Both the position numbers and the translations under genes were made by a program. The notes under the pieces are model-generated. The model worked only from the letters and a program-made list of their open reading frames with translations, was not told the origin of the DNA and searched no databases. Below are positions 18,370-27,348 of a DNA stretch of 44,026 nt, piece after piece (the stretch's first letter is position 1; each line of letters begins with the position of its first letter). Origin of the DNA: JAHJQQ01 sp032907525 (GTDB lineage Bacteria > Pseudomonadota > Gammaproteobacteria > Thiohalobacterales > Thiohalobacteraceae); contig JAJJPM010000121.1 in the NCBI GenBank assembly GCA_032907525.1, positions 1-44,026 on the forward strand, read 5' to 3'.

Positions 18370-19434
18370 GTGCAGTCATCGCGACGCATAGAAATGATCG
18401 CAGGCGTAAGCCTGCTCGCCCTGCTGGTGGTGGGCACGGTGATGGTGCTGCAGCCCTTCATCGCCTCGCTGATCTGGGCTGCGGTGCTGGCCTATGCATC
18501 CTGGCCGGTCTACGAGTGGGTGCTGGTCCGGCTCGATGGCCGTACCGGTGCGGCCGCCGTGGTGATGACCCTGCTGCTGTTGCTGGCCATCGTCGTGCCC
18601 TTCACCGTCATGGGCATGAGTCTGGCGGACAATACGGCGGTGCTGGTGCGGCTGGTGCGCGAGGGCATGGACCGCCCCTTGCCGCAGCCGCCCGGCTGGC
18701 TGGAATCGGTGCCGCTGGTCGGTGCCTATCTGAAGGCCAAGTGGCTGGCGCTGATGCAGGAGGACGTGGGCGCGCTGCTGCTGGATGCGCGGCGCTACCT
18801 GCTGACGCTGCCGCTCAAGGACTGGGCCATCCAGGCCGCCGCCGTCGTCGGCCAGGGCGTGGTGCTGATCACCTTCAGCGTGTTCATCTGCTTCTTTTTC
18901 TATCGTGACGGCGAGGCCATCACCGCGCGCGTCCATGCCGTCATGGAACGGCTCGCCGGCCATCGTGCGAAGAACCTTATCGAGGTGACTGCCGGCACGG
19001 TGTCGCGGGTGGTGAACGGCATCCTCGGCACGGCGCTGGCGCAGTCGGTGCTGGCGGTGATCGGCTTCTGGATCGCCGGTGTGCCCGGCGTCATGCTGCT
19101 CGGCCTGCTGACCTTCTTCCTGTCCATCGTGCCGATGGGGCCGCCGCTGGTGTGGGGGCCGGCAGCTCTGTGGCTGTTCTCACAAGGCGAGTACGGCTGG
19201 GGCACTTTCCTGCTGATCTACGGGCTGACGGCGATCAGCAGCATCGACAACATCGTCAAGCCCTATCTGATCAGCCGCGGCGGATCGCTGCCGCTGCTGC
19301 TGGTGTTCATGGGCGTGCTCGGCGGGGTGCTGGCCTTCGGCTTCATCGGCGTGTTCCTCGGGCCGGTGATCCTCGCCGTGGCCTACGCCCTGCTGTCCGA
19401 GTGGGTGCGGCCGGTGACGTCGGAATCCCCGTGA
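18370..19434 (+). CDS. AI-2E family transporter (PerM/YdiK-like)
   Basis: This 354-residue inner-membrane protein has about eight hydrophobic segments. A soluble stretch (about 95-155) lies between membrane helices 3 and 4, as in YdiK. Family motifs are FYRDGEA, GTALAQSVLAVIGFWIAGVPG, PMGPPLVWGPAA and the terminal GFIGVFLGPVILAVAYAL. Members were named for AI-2 export, but several act as antiporters or have unknown substrates. The GTG start at 18370 follows a strong AAGGAGG. It ends 1 bp from the convergent yhcB stop. Confidence 0.9.
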   Translation: MQSSRRIEMIAGVSLLALLVVGTVMVLQPFIASLIWAAVLAYASWPVYEWVLVRLDGRTGAAAVVMTLLLLLAIVVPFTVMGMSLADNTAVLVRLVREGMDRPLPQPPGWLESVPLVGAYLKAKWLALMQEDVGALLLDARRYLLTLPLKDWAIQAAAVVGQGVVLITFSVFICFFFYRDGEAITARVHAVMERLAGHRAKNLIEVTAGTVSRVVNGILGTALAQSVLAVIGFWIAGVPGVMLLGLLTFFLSIVPMGPPLVWGPAALWLFSQGEYGWGTFLLIYGLTAISSIDNIVKPYLISRGGSLPLLLVFMGVLGGVLAFGFIGVFLGPVILAVAYALLSEWVRPVTSESP

Positions 19435-19435
19435 G

Positions 19436-19969
19436 TCACGTACGCGCCGCGCCGCGTTCCTCGTCGTCCAGGTTTGGCACCTGCGGGGCGTCGCCCAGAT
19501 AATCATCCTCGTCGTCGCGCGGCCTGGCGGGTACCGCATCCGCCGGCGGGATGTCGGCGTGCAGGTCGATCTCGGCATCGGCATCGGCATCCGCGCTCGC
19601 CGGCGCGCGCGCCACCGGGCGGGGCGCCTCGGCAGCGGCGGCCGCCGCGGCGGTCGTCAGACGGCCGCGGTCGACGATCTCCAGCTGCAGCGCCGGCGGC
19701 TGCTCCTCGCACAGCGTCTGGGCGCTCTGCGCCATGTGCCGATAGACGGCGCGGTAGCGGTCCGTCATGTCCTCGAAGAGCTCCGCGGTCTTCTGGAAAT
19801 GCCGGCTCACCTGGCCGCGGTAGTCCTCGAGCGCTGCGCGGGCGGCCGCCAGCTCCTGCTCGAGCTCGCGGATGCGCTGGCCGCGCGGGATGAGCGCGTA
19901 GGCCGCCGCGAAGCCGATGCCCAGGCCGAAGGCGAAGGTGATGATGCCGATTCCCCAGTTCCAGGCCAT
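19436..19969 (-). CDS. yhcB: YhcB/ZapG family membrane protein (DUF1043)
   Basis: This 177-residue inner-membrane protein has an N-terminal membrane helix (about 6-26) and a coiled coil (RELEQELAAARAALEDY). The family block HFQKTAELFEDMTDRYRAVY and HMAQSAQTL (about 60-85) matches E. coli YhcB, which links cell division and envelope growth. The C-terminal half is an Ala/Asp-rich, low-complexity tail with several ADAD repeats, longer than in E. coli. The Met at 19969 starts the helix. The open frame upstream runs through non-coding sequence. Confidence 0.88.
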   Translation of the reverse strand: MAWNWGIGIITFAFGLGIGFAAAYALIPRGQRIRELEQELAAARAALEDYRGQVSRHFQKTAELFEDMTDRYRAVYRHMAQSAQTLCEEQPPALQLEIVDRGRLTTAAAAAAAEAPRPVARAPASADADADAEIDLHADIPPADAVPARPRDDEDDYLGDAPQVPNLDDEERGAART

Positions 19970-20256
19970 GCCGATCCACCGCTGCGCTGTGTTGATGCAG
20001 GGCCAGTATATCGACCCTGCGCCGGCTTGGGCAGGGCCATTCCGCCCGGGCCGATCCCGCGCGGCTGACGGGGTTGGCGACCGGCGCGGGGTGTATGGGC
20101 GAGGTCGGTGCGTTATGATACGCGCCCAGCATCGTCCATGCGCACGGTCCGGCCGGGCGCCACCAGTATCGAGGTTGTTCCCAAACGCCAGGCGCGGGCT
20201 GCAGTTCCCGCGGATCCGACGCACCCCGTTCACATCGACTCACGCACCCATTCACT

Positions 20257-21201
20257 ATGCTTCAGACTTGGTTCGACTATCTCGGCATCGAGCCGGATAC
20301 CACCGGCTATGGCGAAAAGATTATCTCGGGGATTGGCGGTTTCTTGGGGGTATTCGCGGTTTTCCTGGCCAGCGCCGCCGTGCTCGGCGACAGCAGCGTG
20401 CCTTATGTCGTCGCCTCCATGGGGGCCTCCGCGGTGCTGCTGTTCGCCGCGCCGCACGGCAAGCTCTCCCAGCCCTGGAACCTGATCGGGGGGCATCTGA
20501 TCTCCGCCGCCATCGGCGTCGCCTGCGCCCAGTGGATCCCGGACATTCATCTGGCGGGCGCGACCGCCGTCGGCGCCGCGATCGCGGCGATGTATTTCCT
20601 CGGCTGTATCCATCCGCCCGGCGGCGCGAGCGCGCTGGTGGCGGTGATCGGCGGCGCGGAGATCCAGTCGCTCGGATACGAGTATCTGCTGCTGCCGGTC
20701 GGGCTCAACGTGCTGGTCATCCTCGCGGCGGCCATCGTGGTGAACTCCGTCTTCTCCTGGCGCCGCTACCCGGCGCATCTGCATCGCGTGCTGCAGCCGG
20801 TACAGCCCTCCGAACCGGCGCCGCCGGTGCTGTCGACCAAGGATCTCGACTTCGCCCTGCGCCAGGTCGGCACTTACGTCGATGTCTCCGGCGACGATCT
20901 CTCCAGCATCTACCGGCTGGCGGAGCATCACGCCCAGAGCGCGCACGTGCCGGTCGAGGCGCTGCGCGTCGGGCACTGCTACTCGAACGGCAAGTACGGC
21001 ACCGAGTGGTCGGTGCGGCAGATCACCGCGGAGAGTGCCGGGGAGGAATCGGAGACGCTGATCGACTACCGGGTCATCGCCGGTGCCGGCCGCCGCCGGA
21101 CCGGGACCTGCAGCCGCATCGATTTCGCCCGCTGGGCGAAGCACGAGGTATGCCGCAACGAGACCACCTGGCAGCGCGTGGAACCCCCGCCGCAGAACTG
21201 A
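20257..21201 (+). CDS. HPP family membrane protein
   Basis: This 314-residue protein has four predicted membrane helices (about 25-165) and the family-defining HPP motif in CIHPPGGASAL. HPP proteins are implicated in nitrite transport in chloroplasts and cyanobacteria, but bacterial roles vary. The C-terminal 150 residues are soluble. They include a LRQVGTYVDVSGDDL block and a Cys-containing end; I do not recognise a CBS pair. The gene is divergent from yhcB and convergent with the dehydrogenase gene (9-bp gap). Confidence 0.86.
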   Translation: MLQTWFDYLGIEPDTTGYGEKIISGIGGFLGVFAVFLASAAVLGDSSVPYVVASMGASAVLLFAAPHGKLSQPWNLIGGHLISAAIGVACAQWIPDIHLAGATAVGAAIAAMYFLGCIHPPGGASALVAVIGGAEIQSLGYEYLLLPVGLNVLVILAAAIVVNSVFSWRRYPAHLHRVLQPVQPSEPAPPVLSTKDLDFALRQVGTYVDVSGDDLSSIYRLAEHHAQSAHVPVEALRVGHCYSNGKYGTEWSVRQITAESAGEESETLIDYRVIAGAGRRRTGTCSRIDFARWAKHEVCRNETTWQRVEPPPQN

Positions 21202-21210
21202 TACGCCGCC

Positions 21211-22185
21211 TCAGCAGACGCGGTTGCGCTGCTCGCCCGCGCGGAAGGCACGGATGTTGGCCGCGACGCCGTCGACCAGGCGCTGCCGCGCCTCGCGGCT
21301 CGCCCAGGCGATGTGCGGGGTCACGATCAGGTTGGGCAGATCCGCCTCCAGCAGAGGATTGCCGTGGCGGGGCGGTTCCTCCACCAGCACGTCCAGGCCC
21401 GCACCGCCGAGTCGACCTGCGCGCAGGGCGGCGAGCAGCGCGGCCTCGTCGACGATGCCGCCGCGGGCGGTGTTGATCAGCAGGGCGTCGGGTTTCATCA
21501 GCGCCAGTTCGGCGGCACCGATGAGATTGCGTGTCGCCGCCGTGAGCGGGCAGTGCAGGCTGACCACGTCCGCCGCGCGCAGCAGCTCGTCCAGCGGCAG
21601 CCGGCCGCTGCGGTCATCCCCGCCCGGACGCCGGGCGATGACGATCTCCATGCCGAAGGCGCGGCCGACGGCCGCCGTGGCCTGCCCCAGTTCCCCGTAG
21701 CCGACGATGCCCAGGACCTTGCCCGCCAGCTCGGCGGTGGGATAGTCGAGCACGCAGAAATCCGGCTGATGCCGCCAGCGGTCCGTGGCGGCCTGACGGT
21801 GTTCGGCCAGGCGGCGCCTGAGCGCCAGGATCAGCGCGAAGGTGTGTTCGACCACGGACGGCGTCCCGTAGCCCGTGACGTTGGCGACGGCGATGCCGCG
21901 TGCCGCCGCGGCGGCGAGATCGACGTTGTTGGTGCCGGTGGCGGCGATGCAGATCAGGCGCAGCGACCGGGCCTGCGCCAGCGCCTGCGCATCGATGACC
22001 GCCTTGTTGGTGACAGCCACCTGCGCGCTTTGCAGGCGGACGGGCATTTCCGCCGGTGCGGTACGCGCGTGCGTGGTCCAGTCCGCCAGGGCCGAGTACA
22101 GGCCCGACAGGTCCAGATCGTCGGGGTGCAGCGTGTCCAGATCGAGGATCACACCGCGTTGCAGATCGACCGGTCCGTTACTCAC
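21211..22185 (-). CDS. D-2-hydroxyacid dehydrogenase (HprA/glycerate dehydrogenase-like)
   Basis: This 324-residue cytosolic NAD(P)H enzyme reduces 2-ketoacids such as hydroxypyruvate. The nucleotide-binding motif is GIVGYGELGQATA. Catalytic residues are Arg in NTARGGIVDE, Glu in VEEPPR and His in PHIAWASRE. It follows the glycerate dehydrogenase branch rather than SerA, with no ACT domain. The GTG start at 22185 overlaps the stop of the upstream chalcone-isomerase-like gene (GTGA), so the two are coupled. An ATG further upstream lies inside that gene and is unlikely. Confidence 0.9.
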   Translation of the reverse strand: MSNGPVDLQRGVILDLDTLHPDDLDLSGLYSALADWTTHARTAPAEMPVRLQSAQVAVTNKAVIDAQALAQARSLRLICIAATGTNNVDLAAAAARGIAVANVTGYGTPSVVEHTFALILALRRRLAEHRQAATDRWRHQPDFCVLDYPTAELAGKVLGIVGYGELGQATAAVGRAFGMEIVIARRPGGDDRSGRLPLDELLRAADVVSLHCPLTAATRNLIGAAELALMKPDALLINTARGGIVDEAALLAALRAGRLGGAGLDVLVEEPPRHGNPLLEADLPNLIVTPHIAWASREARQRLVDGVAANIRAFRAGEQRNRVC

Positions 22186-22751
22186 CGCCGCCCCAGCAGG
22201 CCTTTTTTCAGGCCCTCGTCGGCAGGGTGTTCGCCCAGCCACACCCGCAGCAGTGCACGGGCGAAATCCTCGCCCTGCACCCGGCCGCGCCGCGTGCCGT
22301 TGATCCAGACTTCCACGCCGCCGGCTGCCGGGAAATCCACATCCACCCGATCGCCCTTGCGCAGCGTTGGGAAGAGGCCGTTGAAGTTGGCGATGCGGGC
22401 GCGCAGCGCGCGGAATTCTTCAGGCGTGGAATTCCGCTCGAAGCCTTCCGTCCAGGCCTGCACGAGCTTGTCGGCACCCACTTCGGAATGCACGAAGTGC
22501 ATGGCCATGCGCTTGGCGCCGGGCATGGTCTCGATCGCCGCGAGGGAATCCGCTCGCCGCGGCAGGTACAGCGCGCCGACGTACACGTTGACGAAGAACC
22601 TGCGCCGGATACCCGCGCCGTTCAGCGTGAGTGCCGCACCATCCGAATGCAGCCGGATGTCCTCGGGCACCATGATCCCGGCGACTTCCAAAGCCTGGAC
22701 CGGAAACGCTGCCGTGATGAGCGCGGCGCAGATCAGAAAGGCATATCGCAT
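22182..22751 (-). CDS. Chalcone isomerase-like exported protein
   Basis: This 189-residue protein has a cleavable signal peptide (about 1-20, ending VQALE). The mature part has the CHI-like fold signatures: LNGAGIRRRFFVNVYVGALYLP and MHFVHSEVGADKLVQAW. Bacterial members are periplasmic and of unknown substrate; they lack the flavonoid context. A TACACT -10 reads on the minus strand at 22782-22787. It is coupled to the downstream dehydrogenase gene and divergent from putA. Confidence 0.85.
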   Translation of the reverse strand: MRYAFLICAALITAAFPVQALEVAGIMVPEDIRLHSDGAALTLNGAGIRRRFFVNVYVGALYLPRRADSLAAIETMPGAKRMAMHFVHSEVGADKLVQAWTEGFERNSTPEEFRALRARIANFNGLFPTLRKGDRVDVDFPAAGGVEVWINGTRRGRVQGEDFARALLRVWLGEHPADEGLKKGLLGRR

Positions 22752-22825
22752 GGCGGGACACCCGGCTAAGATGGTGGCGACAGTGTAGCAGTTCGCCCGT
22801 CATGCATAGAACAGCGGAGGGATCC

Positions 22826-25800
22826 ATGAGCGATGCCTTGCGGAACGCCATCGAGCGCCAGTACCGCAGCGACGAAACGGCGAGCGCGCGGCCGCTGCTG
22901 GCGGTAGCGCGGCTCGATGCGGACGCTGCCGCCGCGGTGCGATCCCATGCATTGGCCCTGGCGCGGCGCGTGCGGGAACACCGGCCGTCGGGCGGCATCG
23001 ACGCGCTGCTGCGGGAGTACGACTTGTCCACGCAGGAAGGTGTGCTGCTCATGTGTCTGGCGGAGGCGCTGCTGCGCATTCCCGACGAAGCGACCGCCGA
23101 ACGGCTGATCCGCGATACCCTCGCGCGGGGGCATTGGGACCGGCACCTGGGACACAGCGAGTCGCTGCTGGTGAATGCCTCCACCTGGGGTCTGGTCATC
23201 GGCGGGCGCGTGCTCGGCGGGGCCGGGGCGTCGAACGAGCCGGTCCACGATCTGCTGCGCCGGCTCGCCGGCCGCCTCGGCGAGGGCGCGCTGCGCGTGG
23301 CACTCGGTCGGGCCATGCGCCTGCTCGCCGACGAATTCGTGCTGGGCACCGATCTGCCGACGGCGCTGGCGCGTGTGCATCCCGACGCGCTCACGCGTTA
23401 TTCGTTCGACTGTCTGGGAGAGGCGGCGCAGACGGCGGCGGATGCGCGGGCCTATCTCGACTCCTATCACGCGGCCATCGCCGCACTCGCACCCCAGGGC
23501 GATGCCGGCGCACCGCTGCGCGCGCCCGGCATTTCGGTCAAGCTCTCCGCCCTGCATCCGCGCTACGAGTTCGCCCAGGCCGCGCGCGTGCGCGCCGAGC
23601 TCGGCCCGCGCCTGCTGGAGCTGGCGCAGGCGGCGCGCCGTGCCGGCATCGGCCTGACGCTGGACGCCGAGGAGGCTGACCGGCTGGATCTGATGCTGGA
23701 TCTGTTCGAGCAGGTATACCGCGCGCCCGAGCTCGACGGCTGGCCCGGACTGGGGCTTGCGGTGCAGGCCTATCAGAAGCGTGCCCGCGCCGTGATCGCC
23801 TGGCTGATCGAACTCGCACGGCAGCAGGAACGCCGCATCCCCGTCCGGCTGGTGAAAGGCGCCTACTGGGACAGCGAGATCAAGCGGGCCCAGGAGCGCG
23901 GGCTCGACGGCTACCCCGTTTATACCCGCAAGGCCGCCACCGACGTCTGCTATCTCGCCTGCGCCCGCGACCTGCTGGCGGCGCGGGATATCGTCTATCC
24001 CCAGTTCGCGACCCACAACGCCTATACGCTCGCCTACCTGCTGCACAGCGCCGGGCGGCGGCGCGACTTCGAGTTCCAGCGCCTGCACGGCATGGGCGAA
24101 GACATCTACGCGGCCGTCAACGCCGGGCTGGAGCAGCCCGTCGTCTGCCGCGTCTACGCCCCCGTCGGTCCGCACGACCGGCTGCTGCCTTATCTGGTGC
24201 GCCGGCTGCTGGAGAACGGCGCCAACACATCGTTCGTCAACCGCCTCGCCAGGCCGGACGTACCGTTGGACGCGCTGGTCCAGGACCCGGTCACGGCGCT
24301 GGAGGCCGTCGACTGCACGCCCCATCCGAAGATCCCGCTGCCGGCGGCGCTGTATGGCACGGAACGCCGCAACTCGCGGGGTACGGATCTGAGCGACCGG
24401 CGCAGCTGGTCCGAACTGCAGCAGCGCCTGGAACGGGCTGCGGCGCGTTCGGTCGCCGCCGCGCCCCTGATCGATGGCGAGCCGGTGGTCGCGGATCGCC
24501 CGTCGGTCTGCTTCAGTCCGGCCGACCGCAATCAGCGCATCGGCTCCGTCGTCCATGCCGATGCCGACACCGTGTCGCGGGCGCTGGAACGTGCCGCGGC
24601 GCAGGCGCCGGCCTGGGATGCCACGCCCGCCGGCGAGCGCGCCGCCATGCTGGAGCGCGCGGCGGACCTGCTGGAGGAGCGCGCGCCCGAATTCGCGGCG
24701 CTGTGCGTCCGCGAAGGCGGCCGCTGCATCCCCGATGCCCTCAACGAGGTACGCGAGGCGGTGGACTGCTGCCGCTACTACGCCCGGCGGGCGCGTGTGG
24801 ATTTCGCCGAACCGCGCCGGCTTGCCGGGCCGACCGGCGAGGACAATCGCCTCGGCCTGCACGGACGTGGCGTGTTCCTGTGCATCAGCCCCTGGAACTT
24901 CCCGCTCGCCATCTTCACGGGTCAGGTGGCCGCGGCGCTGGCGGCCGGCAACGCGGTGCTGGCCAAGCCCGCGCGCCAGACGCCGCTGGTTGCCTTCGAG
25001 GCCGTGCGTCTGTTGCACGAAGCGGGCGTGCCGCCGGGCGTGCTGCAGTTCCTGCCGGGGAGTGGCGCGGACATCGGCCGGCTGCTGCTCGGCGATGCAC
25101 GCATCGCCGGTGTCGCCTTCACCGGCTCGACCGAGACCGCCTGGACCCTGCAGCAACGCCTGGCCGAGCGGCGTGGATCGATCGTGCCGCTGATCGCCGA
25201 GACCGGTGGGCAGAACGCCATGATCGTCGACAGCAGCGCATTGGTGGAGCAGGTCATCGCCGATGTCATCGCTTCGGCCTTCAACAGCACCGGTCAGCGC
25301 TGTTCGGCGCTGCGCGTGCTGTTCCTGCAGGAGGAGATCGCCGAGCGCACGCTCGAGCGTCTGACGGGGGCCATGGATGAACTGCGCATCGGCGACCCGC
25401 TGCAGCTGTCGACCGATATCGGTCCGCTGATCGACGAATTGGCCTGCGGCGATCTGGTCGCCCACGCCGCGCGCATGCACGAGGAGGCGCGGCTCATCAA
25501 GCGTCTGACGCTGCCCGATGACGGCGATGACGGCTGCTTCTTCGCGCCGCACGTGTTCGAGATCGAACGCCTGGACCAGCTGGACCGCGAGATCTTCGGT
25601 CCCATCCTGCACGTGATCCGCTACCCGGCCGGCGGCCTGGACCGGGTGATCGATGCCATCAACGCCACCGGCTACGGTCTTACGCTGGGCGTGCACAGCC
25701 GCATCGCCGCGACCTGGGAACGGGTGTGCGAACGCGCGCGCGTCGGCAACATCTACGTCAACCGCAACATGATCGGCGCGGTCGTCGGGGTGCAGCCCTT

Positions 25801-25939
25801 CGGTGGAGAAGGGTTGAGCGGCACCGGACCGAAGGCCGGCGGTCCCTTCTACCTGCACCGCTTCGCGACCGAACGCACGGTCAGTATCAACACGGCGGCC
25901 ATCGGCGGCAACGCGGATCTGCTGGGCGATCCAGGCTGA
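22826..25939 (+). CDS. putA: Bifunctional proline dehydrogenase/P5C dehydrogenase
   Basis: This 1037-residue enzyme oxidises proline to glutamate. The FAD-dependent proline dehydrogenase barrel (about 130-430) has SVKLSALHPRYE, RLVKGAYWDSEIK and NGANTSFVNR. The aldehyde dehydrogenase domain (about 510-1000) has SPWNFPLAIF, E792 in AETGGQN and catalytic C826 in GQRCSALR. There is no ribbon-helix-helix domain at the N-terminus, so it is the short form that does not repress its own gene. GGAGGG 5 bp upstream of 22826 decides the start over an ATG at 22802. No putP is adjacent. Confidence 0.97.
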   Translation: MSDALRNAIERQYRSDETASARPLLAVARLDADAAAAVRSHALALARRVREHRPSGGIDALLREYDLSTQEGVLLMCLAEALLRIPDEATAERLIRDTLARGHWDRHLGHSESLLVNASTWGLVIGGRVLGGAGASNEPVHDLLRRLAGRLGEGALRVALGRAMRLLADEFVLGTDLPTALARVHPDALTRYSFDCLGEAAQTAADARAYLDSYHAAIAALAPQGDAGAPLRAPGISVKLSALHPRYEFAQAARVRAELGPRLLELAQAARRAGIGLTLDAEEADRLDLMLDLFEQVYRAPELDGWPGLGLAVQAYQKRARAVIAWLIELARQQERRIPVRLVKGAYWDSEIKRAQERGLDGYPVYTRKAATDVCYLACARDLLAARDIVYPQFATHNAYTLAYLLHSAGRRRDFEFQRLHGMGEDIYAAVNAGLEQPVVCRVYAPVGPHDRLLPYLVRRLLENGANTSFVNRLARPDVPLDALVQDPVTALEAVDCTPHPKIPLPAALYGTERRNSRGTDLSDRRSWSELQQRLERAAARSVAAAPLIDGEPVVADRPSVCFSPADRNQRIGSVVHADADTVSRALERAAAQAPAWDATPAGERAAMLERAADLLEERAPEFAALCVREGGRCIPDALNEVREAVDCCRYYARRARVDFAEPRRLAGPTGEDNRLGLHGRGVFLCISPWNFPLAIFTGQVAAALAAGNAVLAKPARQTPLVAFEAVRLLHEAGVPPGVLQFLPGSGADIGRLLLGDARIAGVAFTGSTETAWTLQQRLAERRGSIVPLIAETGGQNAMIVDSSALVEQVIADVIASAFNSTGQRCSALRVLFLQEEIAERTLERLTGAMDELRIGDPLQLSTDIGPLIDELACGDLVAHAARMHEEARLIKRLTLPDDGDDGCFFAPHVFEIERLDQLDREIFGPILHVIRYPAGGLDRVIDAINATGYGLTLGVHSRIAATWERVCERARVGNIYVNRNMIGAVVGVQPFGGEGLSGTGPKAGGPFYLHRFATERTVSINTAAIGGNADLLGDPG

Positions 25940-25943
25940 AGGG

Positions 25944-26131
25944 AATGGCAGTTACTTGAACCGTTTCTGGCCACGGAACCCACGGAATGACACGGAAAAA
26001 GGCTTATTGTAAAAACCCGGAAACCCGACCGCGGGGGATGATGCCGGGCTTACGCAATGAATGCTTTCCATGTCGTTCCGTGGGGTCCGTGGCCATATGT
26101 TTTTCAAGGCATGGGCTTAAGTAAGCGCCAT
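25944..26131. repeat. Concentric palindromic element between putA and the Nudix gene
   Basis: The terminal arms begin ATGGCAGTTACTTGAA at 25944 and end as its imperfect complement at 26131. An inner pair at about 25967-25998 and 26064-26096 is built of CCACGGAA units and matches at roughly nine positions in ten. A GC-rich core lies at about 26015-26050. The element occupies almost all of the spacer between two convergent genes. Confidence 0.82.
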
Positions 26132-26136
26132 TCGGG

Positions 26137-26652
26137 CTAAAGAGGGAGGCGCGCCGCATGGAACAGGCCCAGCAGCGTCTTCGCATCGCGGATCTCGCCG
26201 CGATCGGCCATGGCGAGCGCTTCTTCGAGCGGTTGCCAATGGACCTCGATGCATTCGTGCGCTTCGTGCCGGACCTGCACGGCGCGCAGATCCCGGGCGA
26301 GAAACAGATGGATGACCTCGTCGCAGAAACCGGGGGTGGTGAGCACCCGCGCCAGCGGCCGCCAGTCGCGGGCCTCGATCCCGGCTTCCTCGGCGAGTTC
26401 GCGCTGCGCCGTCTGCAGAGCCGTTTCGTCCGGCTCGAGCTTGCCCGCCGGCAGTTCCCACAGCCAGCCGCCCGCCGCATGGCGGTACTGCCGCAGCAGG
26501 CAGACCGCTCCGTGCGCATCGAGCGCGCAGACCGCCGCGCCGCCCGGGTGCCGCACGACCTCCAGTTCGATGTCGCGGCCGTCCGGCAGGGTGGCGGACT
26601 CGATGCCGAGATCGACGACGGCGCCACGGTAGATGGATCGGCGGGTGTGCAA
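26137..26652 (-). CDS. Nudix hydrolase (ADP-ribose pyrophosphatase-like)
   Basis: This 171-residue cytosolic enzyme has a complete Nudix box: GKLEPDETALQTAQRELAEE followed by AG. It also has the flanking ELPAGK and the pattern VVRHPGGAAV seen in ADP-ribose pyrophosphatases of the NudF type. The TTG at 26652 is chosen because it follows a CGGAGA at 9 bp and yields the usual N-terminus (RSIYRGAVVDL). An ATG at 26718 would run into the promoter region of the divergent ykgJ gene. Substrate specificity is inferred. Confidence 0.88.
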   Translation of the reverse strand: MHTRRSIYRGAVVDLGIESATLPDGRDIELEVVRHPGGAAVCALDAHGAVCLLRQYRHAAGGWLWELPAGKLEPDETALQTAQRELAEEAGIEARDWRPLARVLTTPGFCDEVIHLFLARDLRAVQVRHEAHECIEVHWQPLEEALAMADRGEIRDAKTLLGLFHAARLPL

Positions 26653-26741
26653 GGCGGATCTCCGGGGAAAGACTGTTAATATACGGAATGCAGGAATGGC
26701 TTCAACCGCGGGCTTCATCGCCACCGGCCGAAGGATCATCG

Positions 26742-27170
26742 ATGTTTTTCGAGAATGAGCCGTTGCGTTTCCAGTGTACGGAATGCGGCCGCTGCTGCAG
26801 CGGCGGCGGGGATTATCACGTCTTCCTCAAGCGGGACGAGGCGGAAGCGATTCGCGCGCTGTTGGGGCTGAGTCGCGACTGGTTCCGGAGGCGGTATCTC
26901 CGCCGGCTGGGTGGCGGTGAGTTGACCGTCGCTCTGCGCGCCGACGGACGCTGCAGTTTCCTTGACGCCAAGGGACGCTGCCGCGTCTACGCCGCGCGGC
27001 CGACCCAGTGTCGTACCTATCCGTTCTGGCCCGAGGTGCTGCGCAGCCGCGGCACATGGCGCGCCGAGGCCGGCCGCTGCGAAGGCATCGATCGCGGTGC
27101 CGCCGTGCCGCTGGCGAAAGTACGCGCGGCGTTGCTGGCTCAGCGCGCGTATGAAAGCGGCTCCGGATGA
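26742..27170 (+). CDS. ykgJ: YkgJ family cysteine-cluster protein
   Basis: This 142-residue protein has the family cysteine spacing: CTECGRCCSGGG near the start, then CSFLDAKGRCRVYAARPTQCRTYPFWP, and a final Cys in EAGRCEG. The cysteines probably bind Zn or an Fe-S cluster. The family is widespread with no established function. AAGGATC precedes the ATG at 26742. It is divergent from the Nudix gene and convergent with the RibD-like gene across a MITE-like repeat. Confidence 0.87.
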   Translation: MFFENEPLRFQCTECGRCCSGGGDYHVFLKRDEAEAIRALLGLSRDWFRRRYLRRLGGGELTVALRADGRCSFLDAKGRCRVYAARPTQCRTYPFWPEVLRSRGTWRAEAGRCEGIDRGAAVPLAKVRAALLAQRAYESGSG

Positions 27171-27201
27171 GCGGAAGCAGGCCGGTACGCGGGCGCGACG
27201 C

Positions 27202-27344
27202 TAGAACCTGTCTCAAAATGCAGATCGGTTGTCCAGGCAAGGCGCAGGGGCTGCGAGGAGCGGAGTTTGTAGGAATAAATGAGCACCGGAGCAGCCCCTG
27301 CAACGCCGCATGGGCGACCGAGATGCATTTTGAGATAGGTTCTA
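27202..27344. repeat. MITE-like 143-bp imperfect palindrome
   Basis: The ends are inverted repeats (TAGAACCTGTCTCAAAATGC at the left) matching at 25 of 28 positions. A second matching pair, GCAGGGGCTGC at 27244-27254 and its complement near 27291-27301, makes the whole unit a near-continuous hairpin. Outer ends are complementary (TAGAACC/GGTTCTA). No transposase frame fits inside. It sits in the spacer between two convergent genes. Its likely origin is a non-autonomous insertion element. Confidence 0.85.
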
Positions 27345-27348
27345 CGCA

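Noticed and set aside
22766..25858. A 1030-codon open frame antisense to putA
   Set aside because: It is a shadow of a high-GC gene: Arg/Gly/Gln/Val-rich, with no recognisable domain, while the sense strand encodes full PutA.
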